Source: a virus
Virus record (IMG/VR): IMGVR_UViG_3300046010_015054
Coordinates: 1 to 64,000 of that record
DNA: 64,000 nucleotides
Direction: 5' to 3' (one strand)
Both the position numbers and the translations under genes were made by a program. Numbering within the stretch: position 1 is the first letter of the stretch; each line of letters begins with the position of its first letter. Below the pieces are notes generated by a model. It did no database searches, was not told where the DNA came from, and worked only from the letters and a program-made list of their open reading frames with translations. This document shows positions 48,431 to 58,600 of this stretch, piece after piece.

Positions 48431-49666
48431 TTAAAAAATTCTATATGCTAAATCTTCAGAAAACTCTTCTTTACCCCATTTTTCAATAGCAGCTTTATAT
48501 TCAGGTTTATCTGTTTCGTGATTAATTGCTTGTTTCATAGCTAAACCACCTGCTAAAGTTCCCATAGGATGACCATGTAATGCTCCTCCTACATTAGCTA
48601 ACCAATCATTACTTTCTAACGACTGATTAATAAATTGAACTAGTCCTGGGTGCATACCGCAACTTAAAGCAGGGACAATATTGTAATGCCAAAGTACTTT
48701 TAAGGCATCTCTTAATTCTTCTTCGTCTTGATTCATGTAACCACCAATCATACCAGCGTGGATTGAATCAGCACCTGACCATCCTGCTATCTTACATATT
48801 ACAGGCCAGTAAATATGGAATGGTGCTCTTCTATCTGTAAAGAATTTATCACCACTCTTTTGGAAGTGAATCCATAAACAAGGATTTTGTTTTCTAATTG
48901 CTCTGTATATTCCTAATCCACTCCAAACGTTAATGTGAATGCCATTTCCACCATTATCTGCTACAAATTTAGCTCTTTCTAAGGCATATGGGCTATCCCC
49001 ATTTATACAAAAACAATAAATAACGTCAGGAGCATTTTCTTTAAGCCATGATGCAATCAAAGGTACTCTTACTTCAAGAGGACAATGTTCTGGGTTAGCT
49101 AATAATTCATCTTCTTTAATAAAATTAACTCCCCCATAAACCATTTCTTTTACTGCTTCTAGTAGTACTTCAGGACTCATCCCTACTTTAGGTTTAATAA
49201 TACCTCCTAAAAATGGTTTGTCATAAACCTTATTAAATTTTCTCCAACCATCAATTCCGTAGGCAGGTTTTAAAGCAAATTGTTCCTCTACTTTTTCTGG
49301 GAGTTGGATATCAAGTACTTGGCATTTTTGAATTTCTAAGATATCAACTTGACCACCTGCTATATGGCATAAAATTTGAGAAATACCATCTTCTTCAAGA
49401 TTAATATTAGCTAAAGGAAATGCTATTTTTACATTTCCTGCTTTAGTAGATTTAAGATATTCTTGATTAGCTAAAATAAAACAACTATGGTTTTCAAACA
49501 TTTCTTCTGTTTCCCATATACTTCTATTATTAGGATTACCTATACTTTGACCTATAGCTAAATTCCAAGCTGCTTCTCGAAGTGAAGTTTTTGCTTCTAA
49601 ATAATAAGTAACTATAAAGTATTTTTCTTTATTTATTTCTTCTTCTGTTCTAAAAATTTTAATCAT
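48431..49666 (-). CDS. RuBisCO-like protein (form IV), large-subunit fold
   Basis: 411 residues aligning across the RuBisCO large-subunit fold. Kept: Lys158/Lys160 in GGIIKPKVGMS (RuBisCO K175/K177), Lys184-Glu-Asp186-Glu187 in NFIKEDE (carbamylated K201, D203, E204), His267 (H294), His303 in SIHAGMIGG (H327), Ser335 (S379) and ANVGGALHGHPMG (G403/G404). Changed: R295 position is Phe268, loop 6 Lys334 is Tyr310. It therefore should enolise or cleave a sugar-like phosphate, not fix CO2. Operon with cupin and HAD-nucleotidyltransferase genes upstream. Length normal. Confidence 0.92.
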   Translation of the reverse strand: MIKIFRTEEEINKEKYFIVTYYLEAKTSLREAAWNLAIGQSIGNPNNRSIWETEEMFENHSCFILANQEYLKSTKAGNVKIAFPLANINLEEDGISQILCHIAGGQVDILEIQKCQVLDIQLPEKVEEQFALKPAYGIDGWRKFNKVYDKPFLGGIIKPKVGMSPEVLLEAVKEMVYGGVNFIKEDELLANPEHCPLEVRVPLIASWLKENAPDVIYCFCINGDSPYALERAKFVADNGGNGIHINVWSGLGIYRAIRKQNPCLWIHFQKSGDKFFTDRRAPFHIYWPVICKIAGWSGADSIHAGMIGGYMNQDEEELRDALKVLWHYNIVPALSCGMHPGLVQFINQSLESNDWLANVGGALHGHPMGTLAGGLAMKQAINHETDKPEYKAAIEKWGKEEFSEDLAYRIF

Positions 49667-49669
49667 AAC

Positions 49670-49990
49670 TTATACTATATACTTATCTCCTTTTACACTA
49701 GGGGTTTTTACAACTATTAGTTCACAATTAGTTAAAAATTCAGGAACTGCTACTTCACCCGGGTGTAGAATAAATATATCACCCTTTTTTAAGTAAGTCC
49801 CGCTTAACTTCATCTTCCCACGAATAATATAATTTATTTCAGTAGCTACTTTGTGGTAGTGGTTATCCCAAATTTCTCCTTTTGGGTGAAACTTATAACT
49901 AACTTCAAATTCTTTTGTAGAATAAGCAGTTGGTTCGAAGTCACCTACAAACCAACCACCTACCATATTTTTACCTTTTAAAACGTCCAT
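49670..49990 (-). CDS. Cupin protein
   Basis: 106 residues with a single cupin barrel: WDNHYHKVATEINYIIRGKM supplies the His-x-His and Glu metal ligands, YLKKGDIFILHPGEVA the second motif. Lies 3 bases upstream of the RuBisCO-like gene and overlaps the fusion gene by one base. Possible sugar-phosphate isomerase, epimerase or dioxygenase for the same substrate. Confidence 0.87.
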   Translation of the reverse strand: MDVLKGKNMVGGWFVGDFEPTAYSTKEFEVSYKFHPKGEIWDNHYHKVATEINYIIRGKMKLSGTYLKKGDIFILHPGEVAVPEFLTNCELIVVKTPSVKGDKYIV

Positions 49991-51363
49991 TATTTAAAAT
50001 TTTCAAGATAATACGTTAACTCTTCAGGGGTACCTAATCCCCACATATCATCTTTATCAATCATAAAACATGAAATATGTTTATCATCTTGAATAGCTTC
50101 ATTATATACAGGACAAACATAAAATTCATTATTTACCCTAATATTTTTAGAAATCATTTGTTCAGCATATTTTACAAAGTCTGAACCTTGTTTCCAGTAA
50201 TACATTCCAACTGTTGCATTATCTGAGATTGGGTTTTTTTCTGCTACTTCGGTTACTCTATTATTTTCATCTACTTTAGCAAATGACCATTTAGGATGAG
50301 TGCCTTTAAAACATAAAATACCTCCATCAACACTAGTTTCATTCATTTTATAAAAGAATTCATTTGAATCCCAAATAATATGTTGATCTGAATTAGCAAA
50401 CAAAAGTGGAGAATCATTATCAATATATTCTTTAGCTAATAAAGCAGTACAAGCAGCACCTTCGGTTACACCATCTACTTCTATAATTTTACATCCTGGA
50501 GTAAGTAAATTGAGTAGAGTATCTAAGTTGTATTTTTCTCTATGTTCTTTTTGTACTGCATAGATAAAATTAGCTTTAATGTTAAGCATTTCAACTACAA
50601 CTTGAATCATAGGTTTACCTTTAACATCAATTAAAGGTTTAGGGAATGTATAACCCGCTTGAGCAAATCTAGAACCTGCTCCAGCCATTGGTATAATTAC
50701 ATTTAATTTATTATCTCTCCAAGCAGGTGATTTCATGACGTATCCTTTTTCTATTTCTGTTAATTTATTAAAAATATTTGTATAAGTAACTTCTTTTGGA
50801 TTTTTTACTCTTAAAATATGTGATTTACTTCTTGAAGCTGCTAATAATCCATAAGGTGAATCTTCTACAATAAGTGTTTCTTCTGGGAGGCAACTCATCA
50901 TAGAAATAGCCTTCCAATACATTTCAGGGTGTGGTTTGCTATTTTTAACGTCTTCGTTAGAAATAACTAAATCCATAAATTCCATTATCCCTAACTTAGA
51001 AAGTACAGTTAATACTGTTTTTCGAATGCTATTAGAACAAACTGCTAGTTTATAACCGCTTTCAGATAAAGATGACATCATTAATTGAAATTCTTCATTC
51101 GGTTTAAGGGCACGAAGTTCTTCTAAAGTATATTTTTGTTTATCTTCCCAAACTTTAGAATGTAATTCAACTGGTAAACCTTTTTCCTTAGTTAACATTT
51201 CAAGTTTTTGATTGGTTTTTAAACCATCATATTTACTTAAATGTTCTTTCCAACTAATAGAATATTCATTCCCTAAAGCTTTATTTAGGGCTTCATAATG
51301 AAGATTTTTAGCTTCAACTAATACTCCATCTAAATCAAAAATAATTAACTTTATCATTTCCAC
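49990..51363 (-). CDS. HAD phosphatase fused to sugar-nucleotidyltransferase
   Basis: 457 residues. Residues 3-210: HAD of the beta-phosphoglucomutase type, IIFDLDGVLVEAKN (Asp10, Asp12), CSNSIRKTVLTVLSKLG, SKPHPEMYW and VEDSPYGLLAA. Residues about 220-457: nucleotidyltransferase, NVIIPMAGAGSRFAQAGYTFPKPL with the G-x-G-x-R and PKPL motifs. One enzyme could dephosphorylate or isomerise and then activate the sugar that the RuBisCO-like protein makes or uses. Confidence 0.88.
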   Translation of the reverse strand: MEMIKLIIFDLDGVLVEAKNLHYEALNKALGNEYSISWKEHLSKYDGLKTNQKLEMLTKEKGLPVELHSKVWEDKQKYTLEELRALKPNEEFQLMMSSLSESGYKLAVCSNSIRKTVLTVLSKLGIMEFMDLVISNEDVKNSKPHPEMYWKAISMMSCLPEETLIVEDSPYGLLAASRSKSHILRVKNPKEVTYTNIFNKLTEIEKGYVMKSPAWRDNKLNVIIPMAGAGSRFAQAGYTFPKPLIDVKGKPMIQVVVEMLNIKANFIYAVQKEHREKYNLDTLLNLLTPGCKIIEVDGVTEGAACTALLAKEYIDNDSPLLFANSDQHIIWDSNEFFYKMNETSVDGGILCFKGTHPKWSFAKVDENNRVTEVAEKNPISDNATVGMYYWKQGSDFVKYAEQMISKNIRVNNEFYVCPVYNEAIQDDKHISCFMIDKDDMWGLGTPEELTYYLENFK

Positions 51364-51716
51364 TTATTTCTCATAACTAGCTGGGCAATGATTCCATAGT
51401 TTGAAATGTCAATAAAACTATCAATTGCGGCTTCTCCTGCTACGTAATTTTTACCATTACGCTTAAGAATATTCTTTAAGCGATTGATTTTATCATTACA
51501 GCGAAGCCAGATGCCTGTGATTGAAAGGTTTATATCATCTTGGTCTTCGAGTGTTGAGCCCAAAGCAATATTACCTAGACCGTAATCCATCATTTTAGCA
51601 GCGAACAATTCATATTGTTCCTCTTGAATTTGCTTAAATTCAGCTGCTAATTCAGGGTATGTTTTTTGAAAATCTGTAACTGCTTTTGAATTACCGTAAC
51701 CTGCTTGTTCTTCCAT
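51354..51716 (-). CDS. DUF1599-like protein
   Basis: 120 residues. MDYGLGNIALGSTLEDQDD then IWLRCNDKINRLKNILKRN and IDSFIDISNYGIIAQLV match the DUF1599/nucleotide-modification-associated pattern of phage proteins. The role in nucleotide handling is an annotation by analogy only. Overlaps the fusion gene by 10 bases. Confidence 0.7.
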   Translation of the reverse strand: MEEQAGYGNSKAVTDFQKTYPELAAEFKQIQEEQYELFAAKMMDYGLGNIALGSTLEDQDDINLSITGIWLRCNDKINRLKNILKRNGKNYVAGEAAIDSFIDISNYGIIAQLVMRNKWK

Positions 51717-51717
51717 T

Positions 51718-52395
51718 TTATTTATTGTTTATGTAAATTATAACTTCATTATAGTATTCTATAAAATGCTCATTCCACAAATCCCATTTTATATCTATCC
51801 CATCTACAGAATATACAGCATGATTTGGAAAAAGCCTAAGGAAAACATCCCTAAATACTCTAAATTGTTGTTTTAGTTCTGGGGTAGATAGATGCCATTC
51901 ACCTACTGCTACTCCTAGATTATCTTTTAACCAACAAAGATTTTCAAAATTAAAAATACTATATTCTCCTCCTTCACAATCTGTTTTAAGAAAATCTATC
52001 TTATTAATATTATTTTCTTTTAGTAAAGTTTTAAATGAAATACCCTCTAATGTTGAAGATTTTGTTGGATCAAAAATTTCAGTAGTAGCTAATTCACCAT
52101 CAGTAGGTGTTATAGCTTTTTTAATAATAGTAACAGGACCTCCTTGTGTATTTTTTTCTAAAGTAGGGTGTTCAATTACTGATGGTTCTATACAAAATAC
52201 TTTAGATGGATTTTTATGAAGTATAGAATAAGTAAAAGGACCAATGCTAGAACCAACATCTAATACAATATCACCTTCTTCAACTTCAAAAAACTTTTCG
52301 TATAAATTTTGTTCAAAAATTTCAAATGTAATAGCCTTTTGGTGAAAAGCATCTCCTTCAGCCATCCAACCCCAGTCAAAACCTTTTAAATCCAT
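51718..52395 (-). CDS. FkbM-type methyltransferase
   Basis: 225 residues. GDIVLDVGSSIGPFTYSILH, KVFCIEPSVIEHPTLEKNTQ, and KIDFLKTDCEGGEYSIFNFE are the three FkbM SAM motifs. Opens the sugar region in transcription order; follows gp62. Confidence 0.85.
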   Translation of the reverse strand: MDLKGFDWGWMAEGDAFHQKAITFEIFEQNLYEKFFEVEEGDIVLDVGSSIGPFTYSILHKNPSKVFCIEPSVIEHPTLEKNTQGGPVTIIKKAITPTDGELATTEIFDPTKSSTLEGISFKTLLKENNINKIDFLKTDCEGGEYSIFNFENLCWLKDNLGVAVGEWHLSTPELKQQFRVFRDVFLRLFPNHAVYSVDGIDIKWDLWNEHFIEYYNEVIIYINNK

Positions 52396-52396
52396 A

Positions 52397-52813
52397 TTAA
52401 AGTTTTTTAATTAACTTATCTTGTTCTTTAACGTCAACTCCCATTTCCCACAAAATATGTCGAACACCTGGTTCTCGAATTATATCAATATAGTGATCAG
52501 CTTCACCTAAACTACATTCATAATATTTTGCTATGTATTCTACTACTTCTTGTGGTTTTATTTTTTTATTTGATTTAGTGTATTTTAAAAATACATTTTT
52601 CTTGGGAATCATTTGACAATAAATGGTATAATATTTTTCTTTTTCGGTAAACGGGATTGTTTGGACATAATTTACAAATTCTATATAATTAACATCCATC
52701 GATAAATACCGATTAATCATGAAAACATTAAAAGACTCGCGATCTTTCTCAGAAAAATTTTCCCAAGGTGTTTTATTGGTTGTTATTTCTTTTAACCAAT
52801 CAAACAAATTCAT
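52397..52813 (-). CDS. 62: Clamp-loader small subunit, gp62-like
   Basis: 138 residues. MNLFDWLKEITTNKTPWENF and FNVFMINRYLSMDVNYIEFV with YCQMIPKKNVFLKY match the gp62 subunit of T4-type clamp loaders in marine phages. It is short, as in those relatives. Partner of gp44 at 53233-54138. Overlaps the gene upstream by 14 bases. Confidence 0.82.
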   Translation of the reverse strand: MNLFDWLKEITTNKTPWENFSEKDRESFNVFMINRYLSMDVNYIEFVNYVQTIPFTEKEKYYTIYCQMIPKKNVFLKYTKSNKKIKPQEVVEYIAKYYECSLGEADHYIDIIREPGVRHILWEMGVDVKEQDKLIKKL

Positions 52814-53042
52814 TGTACTCGTCTTGTAAATCCTTAGGTAAAGTATCTTTTAGAATTTTACCACTAGTTACATCATAAAATACGGGGATAGGGATAATAG
52901 CATCCTCTGCAGTTCCGGTCATAAATTTAGAAGCTTTGCGAAGAATAAGACCTTCAGCAAATACTACATTACCATCTTCTGATTTTACGATTTCTGTATT
53001 TTTTAGATTAATATTTAATCTAGGTTGTTCTGTGTTTTTCAT
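52800..53042 (-). CDS. Unknown protein, 80 aa
   Basis: Starts MKNTEQPRLNINLKNTEIVK (ATG 53042), ATGA overlap with the membrane gene. Acidic, contains AIIPIPVFYDVTSGKILKDT; lies between clamp-loader genes, like a cyanophage-type replication accessory protein. No family recognised. Confidence 0.65.
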   Translation of the reverse strand: MKNTEQPRLNINLKNTEIVKSEDGNVVFAEGLILRKASKFMTGTAEDAIIPIPVFYDVTSGKILKDTLPKDLQDEYNEFV

Positions 53043-53236
53043 GAGTTTTCTTTTTTGTGTTTTAACCAATCTAAATAAAAGCCTATTCCTACTATTATAT
53101 TCATCCCAAAGGAAGCTATAATTTCATATAAATCTTCATATACATTTGTTGTTAGGTGAACGTGTCCTACCATCCAAAAAGGTATTGACAAATTACCACT
53201 AATCCAACTTAATGTATATGAGATAAATTTTTTCAT
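53039..53236 (-). CDS. Small membrane protein, 65 aa
   Basis: From MKKFISYTLSWISGNLSIPF (ATG 53236); second span FGMNIIVGIGFYLDWLK. Within the clamp-loader operon, function unknown. Confidence 0.68.
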   Translation of the reverse strand: MKKFISYTLSWISGNLSIPFWMVGHVHLTTNVYEDLYEIIASFGMNIIVGIGFYLDWLKHKKENS

Positions 53237-54138
53237 AGAGCTTGAATAACTTTTGCAATACAAGCCATGATATTAATTTCTTTATCTATTCTAAAATTAG
53301 CATGATATTGATATTCTTCAAGAATAATTGTTATAACTCCCTCGTTCCCTCCAGCATATGTTGAAGCTTTCTCGTAAAGTGCTTTAAATAATTCATCATA
53401 ATCATTAATATTAGAATCTGTAATTATCTGGCGGATATTTTTCCAGTTTTTACTGGTTTTAAGTTCGTTTATAACTTGCTCAATGTAATTATTCGATACA
53501 AGTATTGATTTATCTAAAGTAAGTTTATTATCAATTGTAGATAATTGAGCTGTACCTAAAATTTTACGAACATCTGGGTAAAATTGTTTAACAATAGTGC
53601 CTAATGATTCTTTATCCCAATCAATATTTTCTTTATCTAAAATACCTGCTACGTGTCGCGCAACATCCTTCATTGAAGGAGGTATAATTTTAAGTACCTG
53701 ACAACGTGATTGAAGAGGGTCAATAATACGCTCAACAAAGTTACAAGTTAAAATAAAACGAGTACTTCGTGAAAAAGTTTCAATAACACTTCTTAATGAA
53801 GCTTGGGCTTGAATTGTTAAGAAATCTGCTTCGTCTAAAATAACTACTTTGAGTGGTTTGAACGAAGCAACCGAAGCAAAACCGGACACTTTGTCCCTAA
53901 TTGTTTCAATTCCTCTTTCGTCTGAGGCATTGATGTAAAGATGGTCACAATTAAGGTTATTAACAATGAGCTTAGCAAGAGTAGTTTTGCCAGTTCCAGC
54001 GGGTCCATAAAATATAAGATTTTGAATGTCGTTCTGTTCTAAATATTTAGAAATTGTCAGTTTGACATTCTCATTTCCTACATATTCATCAAGGGTTTTA
54101 CTTCGGTACTTCTCAACAAGTAAAGTATGTTCTTTCAT
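53233..54138 (-). CDS. 44: Clamp-loader large subunit, gp44-like AAA+
   Basis: 301 residues. Walker A GPAGTGKTTLAK (residues 45-56), Walker B VVILDEAD (98-105), sensor LTCNF, SRC box LQSRC (about 149), as in RFC-small/T4 gp44. Loads the gp45 clamp on primed DNA. Overlaps the membrane-protein gene by 4 bases and begins 9 bases downstream of GroEL. Confidence 0.95.
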   Translation of the reverse strand: MKEHTLLVEKYRSKTLDEYVGNENVKLTISKYLEQNDIQNLIFYGPAGTGKTTLAKLIVNNLNCDHLYINASDERGIETIRDKVSGFASVASFKPLKVVILDEADFLTIQAQASLRSVIETFSRSTRFILTCNFVERIIDPLQSRCQVLKIIPPSMKDVARHVAGILDKENIDWDKESLGTIVKQFYPDVRKILGTAQLSTIDNKLTLDKSILVSNNYIEQVINELKTSKNWKNIRQIITDSNINDYDELFKALYEKASTYAGGNEGVITIILEEYQYHANFRIDKEINIMACIAKVIQAL

Positions 54139-54147
54139 ACTTAGAAG

Positions 54148-55803
<1,656 letters not shown>

Positions 55804-56094
55804 TTATTTATTAATTTTTGCTAAAATATCATTTTCTTTACCAATCCAGTATTCTTCACCTTGATATTCAAATTTGGTAAATCCTAATGCAGGTAATACA
55901 ACAATATCTCCTACTTCGAGGATAGTTTTAACAAATTTTCCATAACCTGATTCAAAACCAGGGCCAATAGAAATAACTTCTGCTGTTTTATTTCTTTCAC
56001 TACCCAAATCAGGTACAATAATATTACCATAAAGAGTTTCTTCCAATTCAATTGGTTTTACTATAATGGCATTAAATAGGGCTTCTAATTTCAT
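55804..56094 (-). CDS. groES: Co-chaperonin GroES
   Basis: 96 residues. FNAIIVKPIELEETLYGNII (mobile-loop region GNIIVPD), EVISIGPG, VGDIVVLPALG and YWIGKENDILAKI are GroES strands. Cap partner of the adjacent GroEL. Confidence 0.95.
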   Translation of the reverse strand: MKLEALFNAIIVKPIELEETLYGNIIVPDLGSERNKTAEVISIGPGFESGYGKFVKTILEVGDIVVLPALGFTKFEYQGEEYWIGKENDILAKINK

Positions 56095-56378
56095 AACTCT
56101 GTTAGTTTACTTAATCTATCAATTATTTTATTATATTCTTTAATGAATTCTTTTACACTTTCGTAACTACCTTTTTTAACTTCACTTTTAGCAATTGCCT
56201 TTAAACAACTACCAAAATCAGAGAAAAACCCTAAAGTGTTTTGATATTCTTTACCACTTTCTTGGGCTACAATTATTTCTTGTACTGCATAGCAGTAGTC
56301 ATCTAATTGTATAAAATAAGGTTCGAGAGCAGGATCTTTAATGTACCGGATTCCTGTCGGTTTTTGGTTGTCACTCAT
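56091..56378 (-). CDS. Unknown protein, 95 aa
   Basis: MSDNQKPTGIRYIKDPALEP then helices; NTLGFFSDFGSCLKAIAKSE and LIKEYNKIIDRLSK-like end. Overlaps GroES by 4 bases. First gene of the chaperonin operon. No family recognised. Confidence 0.68.
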   Translation of the reverse strand: MSDNQKPTGIRYIKDPALEPYFIQLDDYCYAVQEIIVAQESGKEYQNTLGFFSDFGSCLKAIAKSEVKKGSYESVKEFIKEYNKIIDRLSKLTEL

Positions 56379-56396
56379 AAACTTTTTAATTATAAC

Positions 56397-56427
56397 CGAA
56401 GATACGAAAAGACCTAATACCCGGCAA
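56397..56427 (-). promoter_or_regulatory. Promoter variant (TTGC-N19-TATCTTCG) for the chaperonin operon
   Basis: 19-base spacer again, in the variant class. It overlaps the terminator hairpin of the clamp gene. The only such promoter found between 28 and 64 kb. Confidence 0.65.
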
Positions 56428-56447
56428 GCTAAAGTACGAGGTCTTTT
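56406..56447 (-). terminator. Terminator-like hairpin of the sliding-clamp gene
   Basis: AAAAGACCT (from 56446) pairs with AGGTCTTTT, with an inner GTAC/GTAT pairing. The loop contains the TTGC box of the following promoter. Confidence 0.55.
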
Positions 56448-56454
56448 ATAAATA

Positions 56455-57201
56455 TTAAAGATCTGCTTTTCTTACTAAAAAGTAAGTACTTTCAATATTT
56501 TCGTTTTCAAATTGCAATTTTAATAACCCTTGAGTGTTTAAACTCATGTGAGCTGTTTCAAAATCTTTATTATTACTTAATATAGTTTTAAGAATGTCAG
56601 AATTAAACGGAATTACAAAATCCATAGTTCCATTTGATAAAGAAACATCTTGAATTATATAATTAATTTTATTAGAATGTTCTGAATTGTCTCCAAAGAT
56701 TAATTCTAATACAGCTTCACCATCAAAATTTCTACCTACATTAAAAATAACATTATCACTATCTAAAGCTGATTTTGCTCTAATAATGTTATCTACTATT
56801 TCTTTAGTTAAATCACAATTAATCTCAAATGTAAAATTATCAGTAGGTTCATTTAATTTTTTAAACTGGTTAAGTAAAATATCACCTAGTGGATAATGTA
56901 GTGTGTAATTGGTATCTGAAAATGAAAGTTTAGTAAATACTTTATTTATAGAATCTAATTTTAATTCTATTAATCCTGTTGTTACTGCAAGTAATTTATT
57001 AAGTTTACTTGTATCAGTTATACCAATTTCACAATTATTTAAAGGAAAATTTTTATGGCATATTTTACCAATCATTTCCTTATTAGGTGATTTAAAACTA
57101 ATATTTAATTTTTTATCACTTACTTCCCACCTAACAGCTTCATTAAGACCTCCCAAAAAATATTTTGAAATAATTGATTGGAGTTCACTTTTATTAATCA
57201 T
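56455..57201 (-). CDS. 45: Sliding clamp, gp45-like
   Basis: 248 residues with T4-gp45-type layout, two similar beta-rich halves; KNFPLNNCEIGITDTSKLNK, LSFSDTNYTLHYPL and TMDFVIPFNSDILKTILSNN are typical. Ring clamp holding the polymerase to DNA. Position next to gp44/gp62 and the polymerase supports it. Moderate divergence. Confidence 0.88.
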   Translation of the reverse strand: MINKSELQSIISKYFLGGLNEAVRWEVSDKKLNISFKSPNKEMIGKICHKNFPLNNCEIGITDTSKLNKLLAVTTGLIELKLDSINKVFTKLSFSDTNYTLHYPLGDILLNQFKKLNEPTDNFTFEINCDLTKEIVDNIIRAKSALDSDNVIFNVGRNFDGEAVLELIFGDNSEHSNKINYIIQDVSLSNGTMDFVIPFNSDILKTILSNNKDFETAHMSLNTQGLLKLQFENENIESTYFLVRKADL

Positions 57202-57204
57202 AAC

Positions 57205-58134
57205 TTATATATTAAAAAACATTGTAATGTAAGGGTTAAGATTTAAACTCCAACCCAAATCATGATAAAAACCTTCTAATTTACTTTCAAGAATAGACTC
57301 AAAAGATTTATTTTTATTTGCGTACTTATTTAAAAGATCTTTTATTTTATCAGGCATATCAAAATCAAGAAAAGCAAGTGCCTCTATTTTATAAGGATTA
57401 TCTTTTAAGTAAATCCATTTTACTTTATCACCTTGTACAATACGAGAATGTTGCTTATCTAAGCCCCAAAATGATAATAAATCATTATATTTAATAGCAG
57501 CTTTAACTGAAGCAGGTGCTCCTTGTTTAATAGCAGAGAACATTTCACCTTTTTTAGCTTTACGTTCAATGTATTTATCTAAAGTTTTAACTGAAGTAGG
57601 GTTACCTAAAATAGCAATATCTAAATCTTTAGAAAGAATATAATTTTTAAAATCTAAAAGTAATTTATCAATTTCTTTTTGATCAGATCCTTTTAGTACT
57701 TTTTCTAAGATTGAATTAAAGAATTTACCAAATATTGGAGGGAAATTAGCTTTCATAAACTCTAACCCTTTAATATCTAATTCTTCTTTAGTTACACCTT
57801 CTTTTTTAGTAATCCATTGAGCATATCTACGAGTAGCTCTAAAATAGGCCGAACGAATAACTGCTTCAGTTTTCATTTCAAATCGGTGTTCTTTAATATT
57901 GAATACTTCTTCAGCCATTTGTTGGTAGTACCCCGTAATTAAATCTTGGTATTTAAGGGCAATCTTTTCTAATGCTTCATCTCTTTCTGCTTCAGACATC
58001 TCATCAAAATTAGGATAAAGATGCTTTAATAAAGGCTCTGCATTATAATAGTTAGAATCCGTATCTACATAAGCACAGAAATTCACGTCATCTTCTTTAC
58101 AGATGAACCACGGAGTACCTTCTAAATGAATCAT
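57205..58134 (-). CDS. 43: DNA polymerase family B, C-terminal part (motif C half)
   Basis: 309 residues. AYVDTDSNYY (Asp24, Asp26) is polymerase motif C, followed by thumb/C-terminal helices as in T4 gp43: FEMKTEAVIRSAYFRATRRYAQ and GNPTSVKTLDKYIERK. The missing palm/finger half and exonuclease lie in 58597-60312. Two small genes sit between. Both halves are in order on one strand, each without internal stops, so they probably assemble into one enzyme. Confidence 0.93.
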   Translation of the reverse strand: MIHLEGTPWFICKEDDVNFCAYVDTDSNYYNAEPLLKHLYPNFDEMSEAERDEALEKIALKYQDLITGYYQQMAEEVFNIKEHRFEMKTEAVIRSAYFRATRRYAQWITKKEGVTKEELDIKGLEFMKANFPPIFGKFFNSILEKVLKGSDQKEIDKLLLDFKNYILSKDLDIAILGNPTSVKTLDKYIERKAKKGEMFSAIKQGAPASVKAAIKYNDLLSFWGLDKQHSRIVQGDKVKWIYLKDNPYKIEALAFLDFDMPDKIKDLLNKYANKNKSFESILESKLEGFYHDLGWSLNLNPYITMFFNI

Positions 58135-58355
58135 TCTATTACTTGAATTTCGCCTAAATTATCAGACGGAATATAATATTTAAAATCATACCCATCAAGC
58201 CATTCAGTAACAATTTTCTGCATAGCAGAAGACTTACCAGTGATAATTTTAGTATTTTTAAATTCTTGAGAATGCCAAAAGAAAAAATCAACTAATTCTT
58301 TCTCAACATCCTCATGTTTAACACCATGTAAATCTAGGGTTCTTTGTGTTTTCAT
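58131..58355 (-). CDS. Smr-domain-like protein between polymerase halves
   Basis: 74 residues. TLDLHGVKHEDVEKELVDFF then KIITGKSSAMQKIVTEWLDG correspond to the LDLHG and G-x-G motifs of Smr (small MutS-related) nuclease domains. ATGA overlap with both neighbours. Possibly a nicking nuclease, or a relic of whatever split the polymerase gene. Confidence 0.78.
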   Translation of the reverse strand: MKTQRTLDLHGVKHEDVEKELVDFFFWHSQEFKNTKIITGKSSAMQKIVTEWLDGYDFKYYIPSDNLGEIQVIE

Positions 58356-58600
58356 TCTTCATCAAATACTTCTAAAGGTTGTTCTTCTTCTCCTTTAGAA
58401 TTATAAATGGTTTCTAGAGCAAAAATAGTAAATTTTTTACCTTTAATTTTAAAAGTACCTCCTTGTTTTAACATTTTCTTTAATAAAGAGGTTTCTTTAT
58501 CTGACCAATTTAAAGTAAGATTAATTAATTGATCTTTATTTAATTGTTCTCCATCACAAAATATAGTGACTCCGTTTCGAATTGATTGTTTTGATATCAT
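58352..58600 (-). CDS. Unknown protein between polymerase halves, 82 aa
   Basis: MISKQSIRNGVTIFCDGEQL, then LKKMLKQGGTFKIKGKKFTI and an acidic tail ending EVFDEE. ATGA overlaps on both sides. No family recognised; not a homing-nuclease motif. Confidence 0.65.
   Translation of the reverse strand: MISKQSIRNGVTIFCDGEQLNKDQLINLTLNWSDKETSLLKKMLKQGGTFKIKGKKFTIFALETIYNSKGEEEQPLEVFDEE

Noticed and set aside
48431-49666. True CO2-fixing RuBisCO
   Set aside because: Loop 6 Lys is Tyr and the R295 position is Phe, so carboxylation is unlikely.
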